DNA from: Bacteroidota bacterium
Lineage (GTDB): Bacteria > Bacteroidota > Bacteroidia > AKYH767-A > OLB10
Length of the DNA stretch: 64,000 nt
NCBI GenBank assembly: GCA_016713445.1
Contig: JADJPB010000009.1
Location: forward strand, 124,001-188,000
Reading direction: 5' to 3'
Shown: positions 18,458 to 27,258 of the stretch, piece by piece
How the letters are laid out: each line of letters opens with the position of its first letter
How positions within the stretch are numbered: position 1 is the stretch's first letter
The notes under the pieces: model-generated
What the model saw: only the letters and a program-made list of their open reading frames with translations
Database searches by the model: none
What the model was told of the DNA's origin: nothing
Made by a program: the position numbers and the translations under genes

Positions 18458-18953
18458 GAAAAAAATATTGGATTCTGAAACAATTCACAATATAGAGATT
18501 GTTGAATTAAAACATTACCAAAAATTATATCGAGAGTTAGATGAACCGATACGTTCAGCATTCGATGTTAATAATGTCAGGATATTAATTAATACACATT
18601 TTGGATGGGAAATTGACAAAGAACTTTTTAAATTGATTCTTACTTTTGAGTACCATTATTCTGAAAAAGGTGAGATTATTCAAATATTTGGATTTCAAAC
18701 AGAATCTATTTTTCATATTACAAATATGAGTAAATTAATATTAATAAATGGGGATAATTTTAATATGCCCAAAGAGTTAATGAATGATTTGTATGCTAAT
18801 TCGCTCGGAAATTCTAGAGGAATTATTTATTTGACGAATAAGACAAACTACCTAAACAGTGTCTTAATTCCCTTTTTAGGTATTGACCAATCTTCACCAA
18901 TAATCAAGGAAGAAGCACAAAACAGAGCGTCATTAAAAAAAAAGACCTCCTAA
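18444..18953 (+). CDS. Possible SecB-like chaperone of a tripartite toxin-antitoxin-chaperone operon
   Basis: This 169-residue protein overlaps the antitoxin end by 14 bases. A helix-rich N-terminus is followed by alternating beta-strands (VRILINTHFGWEI, ELFKLILTFEYHYSEKG, IQIFGFQTESIFHI), then a helix and a closing NSVLIPFLGID. This order, with the late proline-containing segment before an Asp, is like SecB and SecB-like chaperones, where a four-stranded sheet precedes a helix and an LPP(I)D-type segment. Third position after HigBA also fits. I recognise the fold only by pattern, so this could be an unrelated third protein. Confidence 0.5.
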   Translation: METAKKKILDSETIHNIEIVELKHYQKLYRELDEPIRSAFDVNNVRILINTHFGWEIDKELFKLILTFEYHYSEKGEIIQIFGFQTESIFHITNMSKLILINGDNFNMPKELMNDLYANSLGNSRGIIYLTNKTNYLNSVLIPFLGIDQSSPIIKEEAQNRASLKKKTS

Positions 18954-19076
18954 GAAGGTTGCTGGTAAATGATTTGATTGTTTAATTTGTATATTAATTG
19001 TATAGCTCTTTAAAATTTATTTTTCATTCTTTGTAAATTACCTTCAATTCGAAAGTACTTTTGAAAGAAAAATAAA

Positions 19077-19395
19077 ATGAAAAAGTATTTGAAATTCCAA
19101 TGGGGGCAATTCTTGTTGCAGATAAAAATGATCATGCAAATGTCTATTGTCTATCGTCAGAAAACGTAAAGTCGCTTGATACTCTTTTGATGGAAATGCC
19201 TTTAAGAAAGGTTTAATGTATCGAGAACACTTGATACAACTTTACAAGTTTAAACCTAATTCAGAACGCTGTGGAGGTTATGAATTTAAAGCAGTTAATT
19301 ATGATCAAATCGAATTTGTTTTTGCCGAACGCTTATATTTTCTCGGTTTTCATAGAAATGCAAGTATCATAAATCACTGCGAGATTTCACTATAA
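19077..19395 (+). CDS. Small unknown protein, frameshifted
   Basis: After one added base near 19081 (run of A) and one near 19215, this reads as a protein of about 106 residues: MKKVFEIPMGAILVADKND, then YREHLIQLYKFKPNSERCGG, ending HRNASIINHCEISL. Codon use is like that of the neighbours. No family is recognised. Its last 60 bases resemble the sequence near 21822-21895, pointing to a duplication within the cargo region. It may be a live gene with sequencing errors, or a remnant. Confidence 0.45.
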
Positions 19396-19537
19396 TTATT
19401 TGATATTCAATTTATTAGTTAATTTAGTCGCAATTGCTTCGTGCTTATCATTGTGTATATTGCTAATCATTGTTCTTTGAATTTTAGTTGTCAATTTTTT
19501 TTTACTAACTATGCATTGTACTTTTAAAAACACATTT

Positions 19538-19981
19538 ATGAAACTCATTACCATTTTAGCAGCTTTAACAGTTTCAATGTTAGTCTGCTTTTCAGCAAAA
19601 GGACAAGTTATTGATACCACTTACAACAAAATGCTGCTTAAAGAAATTAATAAGCAAAACTCTAAAATTTCCTCAGGTATGCTAATGGGTGGCTTTTGCA
19701 TTGCAACTGGTTCAGTTGTAAGTATTATTTCTAACAATAAAAGTGAACCAAATTTAGCCGACTATACTGATGTTAAACTTTATGAATCAGATTTAGATGA
19801 TTTTATTAAAAGACAAAAGACTTCGAGAACGGTAAGTTCAATTTTTATTGGGGTTGGTGGAGTCGCTTTGTTTTTTACAGGAATGAAGATAGCCCGAATT
19901 AAAATTAAAAAAGATTCGCAAAAAACTGTTGGTGCAGTTATCAATGAAAATGGCTTTGGGTTGGTTTATAATTTTGATTAG
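19538..19981 (+). CDS. Small exported or membrane protein of unknown function
   Basis: From ATG 19538 (MKLITILAALTVSMLV) this 147-residue protein has a signal sequence ending near AKGQ. Two further hydrophobic stretches follow (MLMGGFCIATGSVVSII and VSSIFIGVGGVALFFTGM), so it is probably a small membrane protein. An upstream ATG at 19511 would add nine residues (MHCTFKNTF), matching the MYSNFKNVL leader of the gene at 22004. No family recognised. It lies in the cargo region of the element, before the TPR genes. Confidence 0.6.
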   Translation: MKLITILAALTVSMLVCFSAKGQVIDTTYNKMLLKEINKQNSKISSGMLMGGFCIATGSVVSIISNNKSEPNLADYTDVKLYESDLDDFIKRQKTSRTVSSIFIGVGGVALFFTGMKIARIKIKKDSQKTVGAVINENGFGLVYNFD

Positions 19982-20030
19982 GAATCTAAAGGATTTTAAA
20001 AGAGTGTTTACAATACATAAATAACCTAAA

Positions 20031-21044
20031 ATGAAAAAGATAATAATTTTATTAATTTTAATTTTATCTGCTTCTTGTTGCTTCTCTCAAACAGCAGAGG
20101 ATTATTTTAATAGAGGAGGTACTAAATTTGAACTCAAAGATTACAGAGGCGCTATAGCTGACTATACCAAAGCGATAGAATTGGAGCCTGATTACACAGA
20201 AGTTTATTTTAACAGAGGAGTTATTAAATCGATGCTGAATGACTTTAGAGGAGCACTAGCTGATTATACTAAAGTCATAGAATTGCATCCTGATTACTCA
20301 AATGCATATTTAAACAGAGGATTTACTAAAAGCAATCTCGAAGATTATAGAGGAGCAATAACTGACTTTAATAAAGTAATAGAATTAAAGCCTGATGATG
20401 CAGCCGCTTATTGTAACAGAGGACTTGTTAAAAGGAGACTCGAGGATTATAGAGGTGCTATAGTTGATTACACTAAGGCAATAGAATTGAAGCCAGATAA
20501 TGCAGATGCGTATCTTAATAGAGGAGGGAATAAATTTAAACTCAAAGATTACGGAGGCGCTATAGCTGACCTTACTAAGGGACTAGAATTAAAGCCTGAT
20601 GATGCAGCCGCTTATTGTAACAGAGGAAATATTAAAATGAAACTTAAGGATTATAGAGGAGCAATAGTTGATTATACCAAAGCAATAGAATTAAATCCTG
20701 ATGATGCAGAATCCTATTTTATTAGAGGAAATGCTAAATCTGATTTAGAGGACTACATAAGCGCTATAGCCGACTATACTAAGTCAATAGATTTAAAGCA
20801 AGATAATTTTCCTTATTATTATAACAGAGGAAATGCTAATAGGAAACTCAAAGAATATAGAGCCGCTATAGCCGACTATACCAAAGCAATAGAATTGAAT
20901 CCTGATTATTCAGATGCTTATCTTAATAGAGGGATTGCTAAATTAATGTTAAGTCAAAAGGATATAGGATGCTTAGATTTATCGAAAGCTGGAGAGTTAG
21001 GTAATGCTGAAGCCTACGATATAATTAGAGAATTTTGTAACTAA
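20031..21044 (+). CDS. Exported tetratricopeptide repeat protein (8 repeats)
   Basis: After a signal sequence (IIILLILILSASCCFSQ; the Cys residues could also act as a lipobox) the 337-residue protein consists of eight 34-residue TPR units of the type Y-NRG-K--L-DYRGAI-DYTKAIEL-PD, plus a C-terminal cap (GCLDLSKAGELG). The 102-bp units are highly alike at DNA level. TPR arrays mediate protein-protein contacts, so a periplasmic or surface scaffold role is likely. It is preceded by a leader (GGATTTTAAAAGAGTGTTTA) repeated before the next gene, a sign of recent duplication. No enzymatic domain. Confidence 0.85.
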   Translation: MKKIIILLILILSASCCFSQTAEDYFNRGGTKFELKDYRGAIADYTKAIELEPDYTEVYFNRGVIKSMLNDFRGALADYTKVIELHPDYSNAYLNRGFTKSNLEDYRGAITDFNKVIELKPDDAAAYCNRGLVKRRLEDYRGAIVDYTKAIELKPDNADAYLNRGGNKFKLKDYGGAIADLTKGLELKPDDAAAYCNRGNIKMKLKDYRGAIVDYTKAIELNPDDAESYFIRGNAKSDLEDYISAIADYTKSIDLKQDNFPYYYNRGNANRKLKEYRAAIADYTKAIELNPDYSDAYLNRGIAKLMLSQKDIGCLDLSKAGELGNAEAYDIIREFCN

Positions 21045-21133
21045 CCAATGAACTTTCTCAAAAGATAACATTACAGAAGTAAAGTTATCTGTAGGATTTT
21101 AAAAGAGTGTTTACAACCCATAAATAAACCATA

Positions 21134-21637
21134 ATGAAAAAGACAATATTATTATTGATATTAATTTCATTTACTTCTTGTTCCTTCTCTCAAACAGCAG
21201 AAGATTATTTTAATAAAGGAAATGCTAAATTCGATATAGAAGACTTCAGAGGCGCAATAGCTGACTATACTAATGCAATAGAACTTGACCCTAGTGTTGC
21301 AGTACTATATTTTAATAGAGGGCTTGCTAAATATCAATTAGTAGACTACAGGGGCTCAATTGCTGACTATAATAAGGCAATAGAATTGAAGCCTGATTAC
21401 GCAAATGCTTATCAAAACAGAGGGTTTGCTAAATCTGGTTTAGAAGACTATAGAGGCTCTATAGCAGACTTAACTAAAGCAATTGAATTGGAGCCTAACG
21501 TTGCAAGAGCTTATCTTAAGCGAGGAATTGTTAAGTTAGTTTTAAACCAAAAGGAAAGCGGTTGTTTAGATTTAAGCAAAGCAGGTGAATTGGGAAGCGA
21601 AAAGGCGTACGAAGCAATTAAGAAATTTTGCAATTAA
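21134..21637 (+). CDS. Exported tetratricopeptide repeat protein (3 repeats), paralogue
   Basis: This 167-residue protein has the same signal sequence type (ILLLILISFTSCSFSQTAEDYF), three TPR units and the same C-terminal cap (GCLDLSKAGELG--KAYEAIKKFCN) as the gene at 20031. The upstream 45 bases nearly match those before 20031. It is a shorter tandem paralogue, probably arisen by duplication and loss of internal repeat units. Confidence 0.85.
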   Translation: MKKTILLLILISFTSCSFSQTAEDYFNKGNAKFDIEDFRGAIADYTNAIELDPSVAVLYFNRGLAKYQLVDYRGSIADYNKAIELKPDYANAYQNRGFAKSGLEDYRGSIADLTKAIELEPNVARAYLKRGIVKLVLNQKESGCLDLSKAGELGSEKAYEAIKKFCN

Positions 21638-21680
21638 GTATTTTATTTTTAAAATTGAATTTGTTTGGATAGCCTTTAAT

Positions 21681-21893
21681 TTAAAACTGAATTAAGAAGG
21701 TAAAAAAGAAATATAAAGTACTGAACCCAACCATGAGCAAAGTAGCAAATACACCCATGCAACCCTTACTTAATACTGGGCATGGTAATGTATTTGTTTT
21801 TTTACAATGAGGACAAATTTTTTCTCGGTTTTCATAGAAATGCAAAAAAATATAAATCATTGTGAAATATCTATTTATTGATTTTATATTCAA
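21681..21893 (-). CDS. Possible small zinc-ribbon membrane protein
   Basis: This 70-codon frame holds CPHCKK, a later CP and GC pair, and one hydrophobic segment (VFATLLMVGFSTLYFFFTFLI). It lies opposite to its neighbours. The cysteine pattern and the membrane segment make it plausible, but part of the DNA is shared with the end of the 19077 gene read on the other strand, so it may be chance. Confidence 0.3.
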   Translation of the reverse strand: MNIKSINRYFTMIYIFLHFYENREKICPHCKKTNTLPCPVLSKGCMGVFATLLMVGFSTLYFFFTFLIQF

Positions 21894-22003
21894 TGAGTTA
21901 TAGAATTATTTCTTGTTGAAATTTTTCTTGATATTGTGTTTGTTACTTTATTTTACAATAAATTATAGTTCGTTGATTTTTTATTTATTTTTTTTATCTA
22001 TCT

Positions 22004-22951
22004 ATGTATTCTAATTTTAAAAACGTTCTAATGAAGGTTGCGCTATTCACAATTTTACTAACTTTTCTAAGTATTCAAGGTTTTAATCAATCGTACGAAC
22101 TTGCTTTTTCTTATTACGAAAGTGGTAAAGGGAAATACGATTCGAAGGATTATCAAGGTGCAATCGAAGATTATACTAAAGCAATAGAATTGCAGCCTGA
22201 TTACATCGATGCTTATTTAAACAGAGGAGATACAAAAATGATGCTGAACGACTATAAGGGAGCAATTGCTGACTATACTAAGGTCATAGAATTATATCCT
22301 GAATACGCACATGTGTATTTAACAAGAGGATATGCCAAGTCGATGCTTGAAGACTATAAAGGAGCATTAGTTGACTGTAAAAAGGCAATTGAATTGCAGC
22401 CTGATTATGCATTTGCTTATTATAACATAGGATTTATTAAAGGGTTAATCAATAACCATAGAGGAGCTATTGCTGACTATTCGAAAGCAATAGAATTGCA
22501 GTATGATTATGCAGAGTCCTATTTTTATAGAGGAAATTCTTATGGTGCGTTGAATGATTTTAGTAGAGCTATAGCTGACTATAATAAAGCAATAGAATTT
22601 TATCCTGATTACACAGAAGCTTATCTTGGTAGAGGATTTACTAAAAGCAAACTCAATGACCATAGAGGAGCTATTGCTGACTATTCAAAAGCAATAGAAT
22701 TGCAGCCTGATTATGCAGATGCTTATTTAAACAGAGGATATAATAAAATTATGCTGAACGACTATAAGGGAGCAATTGCTGATTATACTAAAGTTATAGA
22801 TTTAATGCCTGATAATTCAGATGCTTATTATAACCGAGGACTTGTAAAAATAACTTTAAATCAAAAGGATAGTGGGTGTTTAGATTTATCTAAAGCTGGA
22901 GAAATGGGTTTTTCTGCGGCTTATGCCAAGATTAGAATACATTGCAATTGA
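22004..22951 (+). CDS. Exported tetratricopeptide repeat protein (7 repeats), paralogue
   Basis: This 315-residue protein (or 306 from the internal ATG 22031, MKVALFTILLTFL) has a signal sequence, seven TPR units of the same DYKGAIADYTKAIEL type and the GCLDLSKAGEMG cap. It is the third member of the TPR family in the element. Internal units are more diverged than those at 20031. Its 5' leader resembles that of the 19538 gene rather than the other TPR genes, suggesting leader exchange among cargo genes. Confidence 0.85.
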   Translation: MYSNFKNVLMKVALFTILLTFLSIQGFNQSYELAFSYYESGKGKYDSKDYQGAIEDYTKAIELQPDYIDAYLNRGDTKMMLNDYKGAIADYTKVIELYPEYAHVYLTRGYAKSMLEDYKGALVDCKKAIELQPDYAFAYYNIGFIKGLINNHRGAIADYSKAIELQYDYAESYFYRGNSYGALNDFSRAIADYNKAIEFYPDYTEAYLGRGFTKSKLNDHRGAIADYSKAIELQPDYADAYLNRGYNKIMLNDYKGAIADYTKVIDLMPDNSDAYYNRGLVKITLNQKDSGCLDLSKAGEMGFSAAYAKIRIHCN

Positions 22952-22998
22952 TTATTTGAAATCTTTATAATATTATTATAACTCAAATTTTATAAATT

Positions 22999-23304
22999 AT
23001 GGATTCATTAGATTATGCCCTATTCCTGATTTTAGCGGTGCTAATAATTTGGTATTTCATTCCAACTAAACCTAAACAGAAAAGCGAAGCTGAAATAGAA
23101 GAAATAAATAAGCAAGGTGGGGATATTAGTGAAGGTGAAAAAATTGTTTCTTTTCTCATTCCTTTAGTAGGGTTTATTATTTACGGTGTCAATTCCAGCG
23201 AACGACCATACAAAGCAAACAAAGCCCTTAAAGCAGCTATTTGGGGTATGGGCGTTGGTTTGATTTTGGTAATGTTTAGCTGGATTGTTTTACTTGGTAA
23301 GTAA
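22999..23304 (+). CDS. Small two-helix membrane protein
   Basis: This 101-residue protein has an N-terminal membrane helix (YALFLILAVLIIWYFIP), a charged middle (KSEAEIEEINKQGGDISEGEKI), a short hydrophobic patch (VSFLIPLVGFIIYGV) and a C-terminal helix (AIWGMGVGLILVMFSWIVLL). The second half resembles small putative phage-holin-like or DUF4870-type proteins, but I cannot assign it. It is the last rightward gene of the cargo region and converges with the replication module. Confidence 0.6.
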   Translation: MDSLDYALFLILAVLIIWYFIPTKPKQKSEAEIEEINKQGGDISEGEKIVSFLIPLVGFIIYGVNSSERPYKANKALKAAIWGMGVGLILVMFSWIVLLGK

Positions 23305-23407
23305 AATATTAACCAGTCCGAATGGAATTTTCAAGATAAATCTAATTAAGCAAATTTGAAATTTCAACCAATAACAGTTGAATAACAGTTGAATGTTTCC
23401 TAAATTT

Positions 23408-23871
23408 TTAATTGTTGGCTTGTTCCATTTGTGGCATTGAAGCTTTAATAATTGATTCAATATTTTGCAATTGTTCGGGACTTAAATTCTTAATTGTTTC
23501 CTGACTTAGTATTGTGTTATTGATCTGAATAAAATTATTTTGATTTTGAATGCTTGTACTTGCTGAGGGTTGTACATTATTCAAACAGCCCATTGCAGTT
23601 AGGTATAGTTTTGCTGCTCCTAGGTCACCATTAACGGCAAAATAGAAAACCCTTGCCAGCACCTTGCCAGTTAAAAATCGGTATCGTTCCAATTGCACCA
23701 AATAGAGTGGGTGGACTGAATATTCTTTAATATGTTTATGTACAGTTTGACGACTCAACTCTGTTTTTGCTGCAATTTCTGCTTTGCTTGGCATTCTCCC
23801 GTAATCCTGTAAAAGGGTTGAAATGGCAATGGTTATTTTGCTATGGTTGTTTTCCCAAAGTTCATTTTTGT
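23408..23871 (-). CDS. HTH protein resembling a phage terminase small subunit
   Basis: The C-terminal 128 residues begin MPSKAEIAAKTELSRQTVHKHIKEY, a helix-turn-helix like the phBC6A51-type small terminase subunits. A middle part (ARVFYFAVNGDLGAAKLYLTAMG) follows, then a Gln/Asn-rich tail. The frame is open further upstream with clear homology-like sequence (NELWENNHSKITIAISTLLQDYGR) but no start codon. Either it begins by coupling to the overlapping gene upstream or, more likely, one base is missing near 23866 (run of A) and it is fused to that gene. Small-terminase-like HTH proteins are a hallmark of packaging satellites, but plain DNA-binding proteins of the same family also occur in Bacteroidota islands. 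Confidence 0.6.
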
Positions 23872-24090
23872 TTCGGTGGTAAGAACAGCATCGAATTGTT
23901 TGTTGAATTTGTCCATATCTACACCTTTTAGAGTATTGAATTTTTTGGTTAGGGCTATGTTTAATTTGCCCTTTTCCTTTTCGCTAAGCTGCTTTATGTC
24001 TTCATTCGTTACTTTGTCAAGTGACATTATTTTTTTGATTTTGGTAGCTGTATTTGTCAACTTTTGTAAACCTTGTTTGTCGTTTTTCAT
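23833..24090 (-). CDS. Small helical protein of unknown function
   Basis: This 85-residue, Lys-rich, helical protein has no recognised motif. Its ATG overlaps the stop of the primase-like gene (ATGA), and its end overlaps the HTH gene frame. Adding one A near 23866 would join it to the HTH protein as a single protein of about 225 residues. The overlap on both sides supports it being translated. Confidence 0.55.
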   Translation of the reverse strand: MKNDKQGLQKLTNTATKIKKIMSLDKVTNEDIKQLSEKEKGKLNIALTKKFNTLKGVDMDKFNKQFDAVLTTETKMNFGKTTIAK

Positions 24091-25381
24091 GTTCTATTTG
24101 ATTTTAATACGTTGCTAAGTTCTTTAAGCCTGTGGAGGTATGGCAAAAAAGTACGCTTGCCGTTGTTAGCTTTCACGGTGGCAAGGTTGCTTTCAATGAA
24201 AAGGGCGCAGTTGGTTATTGTGCTGCACTCATTCAGCTTTATAGGTTGGGTGGGTGCTGAAATTCCAGTAAGGTGTTTTTCAAGTTCAGTGATTTCCTGT
24301 TCCCAGCTTTCGGGCTTTGGTTGTTCGGGCTTGCTGAAATAGTAAACAGGTTCGGGCTGTTCAAATGGTTTCACCTCCACTTTTTGCTGAACGGTTGGGG
24401 GTGGTTCTATGGTGGTAGTAATTGCTTTAGGCTGTGGCGTAGAAAATTTACGATAATCAAACCTTATTAAGTAGTCGGCTAAATCTAAGCCTTGTTTTTT
24501 TTCGGCATCTGTGGCGTTGCGCTCCAGTAGATTGGAAACAGTAAAAGTTGCGAGGTGTGAAAGTTCCTTTGCCTTTATGCTCCATTTCTCAAATGCATTG
24601 AGGTCGGGAAACAAGGTAACATTTCGCCCCTTCAATACGCTACACTTTTCTGCACTCAGGTTTGTAAGGCTTCCAACGGCAACCCAAATAAATTGGGGCA
24701 AATAGACGCTTGCAATAATTGCCGTTTTTTCGCTTTCTACTATCGCAATGGGTTTGAATAAATCTAATGTTATCAAATGTTCACCAAACAAACATTGCCT
24801 TAACTCAAATTCGGGTTGTTTAAGCAATGAATGCACCCAATGAATATGGTTGTGTGGTTCTTTATTCTTTTGCCAGTGGTGGGGCTGTATAGCATAATTT
24901 TGCCCGTTCTTATTTTGCCGTATGTATCAATTTGCCAGTAAACCGTTGCACCGTTCCAATGTTTTGACGTAGCTAAAAAATAACGGCTTACCAATTCGCT
25001 GGCAACCTCCACGCCAAACAGAGTAATAAGGTATTTTACAAAGTGGTTAGTTTCGTATGCTGTGGGGCTTAGGCTGGCTTTAAATACGTCAACGGGAATA
25101 TAAGATACTGGCTTTTGTGGAGGTGTAACAAATTTCGGCTTCAAGGCTTTGGGCTGTGTAGCATCAAATGAAATATTATTATTCTGAAAATATTGCTTTG
25201 GCTTGAAATGGTAGCCACAATTACTTTCACGGTTGCACTTTCCAACGGTGGGGTGTATGTGTTCGCCCGTTTCAGTATCAATGTACCGTGAAAAGGTTTT
25301 TTCGGGTTCTTGGCAGTCGGGGCAATGGTAACGGGTACTCATTCCCTTGTATGGTTCTAATGTGTATCTGTATTCATTCAT
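24087..25381 (-). CDS. Primase-like protein (DUF6371/toprim type), one frameshift
   Basis: The N-terminus holds a zinc-binding region (YHCPDCQEP and GKCNRESNCGYHFKP, four to five Cys). The later part has a toprim-like core (IAIVESEKTAIIAS, VTLFPDLNAFEKW). This pairing is typical of Bacteroidota island primases acting beside RepA. The frame breaks near 24863 (run of A on the coding strand); one base restores a protein of about 430 residues. It lies in the leftward replication operon after the RepA-like ATPase. Family name is by pattern; the enzymatic activity is inferred. Confidence 0.75.
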
Positions 25382-25435
25382 TGGTTGCTGTTTTAGTGTA
25401 ACAGGTGTAACAGTTGTAACAGGGTGTTACAGTTG

Positions 25436-26520
25436 TTACAGGGTGTAACAGTCCTTTAAAATCCTACTAACTTTCATGTGTGAAATACTTAGTTCAGTCC
25501 CAATTTCCCTGAGGCTTCGTCCTTGCTTCGATAATTCAATTACCTTTTCGTTAAGGGTGTCTTTGTCTTTATCGGTGTGCTGCTTCAGGTGTTCCCATTC
25601 CTTACCGAAATTCAAAAATTCAAACAATAAGAAATTTAGGGGCTTATCAATTTGACAAACACAAACGTTTTCAGCATCGTAAATCTGTACGGTGTTCCGT
25701 TGCTTAATTTGTTTTAGGTATCGTAAATTTTTATCGCTGTGGCTTTCGCCAATCGAAAATGAACTATCGCAAAAGTTAATTAGCATCTTACTACCTTGTA
25801 GATCATTTCGGGTAATAGGCTTTGATAAGTCCCTTTTTGGGGTATGTGCAAGGCATAGAATAGAAAGCCCGTATTTTTTTTTTTCAATGCCTTTAAATGC
25901 TTCATAAGTGGCAATGCATCTTTGGCTTTTTCTGTTTCTGTTTTTAGGTAGGTAAGATTGTCAATGATTAATACTTTAGCCCCAGTTTCTATAATGCTAC
26001 GTTCTAATGAATAGTTGAGGTAATTCTCAAAGGTTTGGTTTTCGGGTATAATTGCATCGGAGTCTATTTCAACCCTTATAAAATTATTCAAGTCGAAATC
26101 GTAATGATTTTCGTATAATTTCTCCACTTCATTTTTTACTGAATACCTGCCTTCAAATTGTTTATCGCTTAATTCAAAATCAAAATACAATATTGGTTGC
26201 TTTGGGGCTTCTAGTCTAAAACCTCGTATTTGTTCGCCCTTACTAATGCTATTACCTATTTGAACGGCTAAAATCGACTTACCTAAATTAGTGTCGGCAA
26301 ATAAAATGCATATTTCACTTTCAAACCAAAATTCACCAAATAGCATCTTTGGAATAGGTCGGGTTTTGGCTTGCTCTATCCATCGACTTGCAGTTTTTAC
26401 GGTAAATAGTCCTTTGCTTTCTTTAGCTTCAAAACCTTGCTTTATTAGCTGGTCGGCTTCATTGATAAAATCCTGTGGCGTTAAATCAATGTGGTTTTCA
26501 AATTCAAAATTTGGTTTCAT
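25436..26520 (-). CDS. RepA-like AAA/RecA-fold ATPase (replicative helicase), one frameshift
   Basis: Residues 60-90 carry the Walker A-like loop (FADTNLGKSILAVQIGNSIS) and near residue 170 the Walker B segment (VLIIDNLTYL). After a run of A at about 25873-25884 the frame shifts; repair gives SILCLAHTPKRDLSKPITRNDLQG, the conserved RecA-like core, and a C-terminal HTH (RSLREIGTELSISHMKVSRIL). Length is about 361 residues. Such proteins load or act as helicase in plasmid and island replication, with the primase next door. The gene starts one base after the stop of the preceding HTH gene. Confidence 0.82.
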
Positions 26521-26521
26521 A

Positions 26522-26815
26522 TCAAAACAGTTTTATTTGGTTAGACGTTGGGAATAATTCAGGATTCGTCGAAAGACGCTGCACCCCTCCACGCTTAGAA
26601 ATGGGGCAAACACATAATTTTATTATTTTGATGGAATCCGTTTTTTTCCATTTTGATACATAGCGGCAAATGTTTGATCTCGATATTCCCGTTTCACGCT
26701 CAACCATGAGCATAGTTTTTGGTTGACTGTAAAAGGCTGCAAAAACACGTTTCATTTGCCCTTCGAATTGCTTATCTTTATGCTGTCTATTACGGTGGTG
26801 GGTGGGTGTTTTCAT
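26522..26815 (-). CDS. Small winged-helix-like DNA-binding protein
   Basis: This 97-residue basic protein has a predicted HTH (KTMLMVERETGISRSNICRYVSKWKK). Its start overlaps the stop of the excisionase-like gene (ATGA), and its stop lies one base before the RepA-like gene, so it is in the replication operon. It is likely a regulator or an accessory replication protein, common in this position in Bacteroidota islands. Confidence 0.7.
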   Translation of the reverse strand: MKTPTHHRNRQHKDKQFEGQMKRVFAAFYSQPKTMLMVERETGISRSNICRYVSKWKKTDSIKIIKLCVCPISKRGGVQRLSTNPELFPTSNQIKLF

Positions 26816-27156
26816 AACGCTTGCCCTCCATTCTTTTTAGCTAGGTAGGTGTGGGCATTGCTTTCAATTTCAGCCCTCGTTCTTTTCCTGCCTTGTCTTA
26901 AAAAATCATCAATTTCCGATTTTAGAAACCTCAATTTTTTACAGCCTTTGTGTACGGGAATAGTACCAGCGTTCACCCAGCCGTAAACTGTGGGCTTACT
27001 GGGCTTGTCAGGGTGGTAATTACAAAGTTCTGTGAGGTCTAACCAATGATCGGTATCGGTTGGTTGTATAGCCTTTGGTGTTTCTGAAATTACTTTGCGA
27101 ACAGCATTTTGTATTAGGCTGTTTAGTTGTTCGCTGTCGAGTTGTACTATTATCAT
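26812..27156 (-). CDS. Excisionase/HTH_17-like DNA-binding protein
   Basis: This 114-residue protein carries a MerR-like helix-turn-helix of the HTH_17 type (DLTELCNYHPDKPSKPTVYGWVN, followed by KLRFLKSEIDDFLRQGR). Such proteins act as excisionase or as operon regulator in integrative elements. It is the first gene of the tight leftward replication operon, and upstream lies a short A/T-rich promoter space (27157-27258). Confidence 0.8.
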   Translation of the reverse strand: MIIVQLDSEQLNSLIQNAVRKVISETPKAIQPTDTDHWLDLTELCNYHPDKPSKPTVYGWVNAGTIPVHKGCKKLRFLKSEIDDFLRQGRKRTRAEIESNAHTYLAKKNGGQAL

Positions 27157-27258
27157 TTGGCAACAGGTTTTTAATTGTTAACTGTTGGCAAAAAAACAAA
27201 GCAAAGAATACCCCTATCAATACCCATTTAAACTATGGGGGGTGTATGGGGTATAGTA

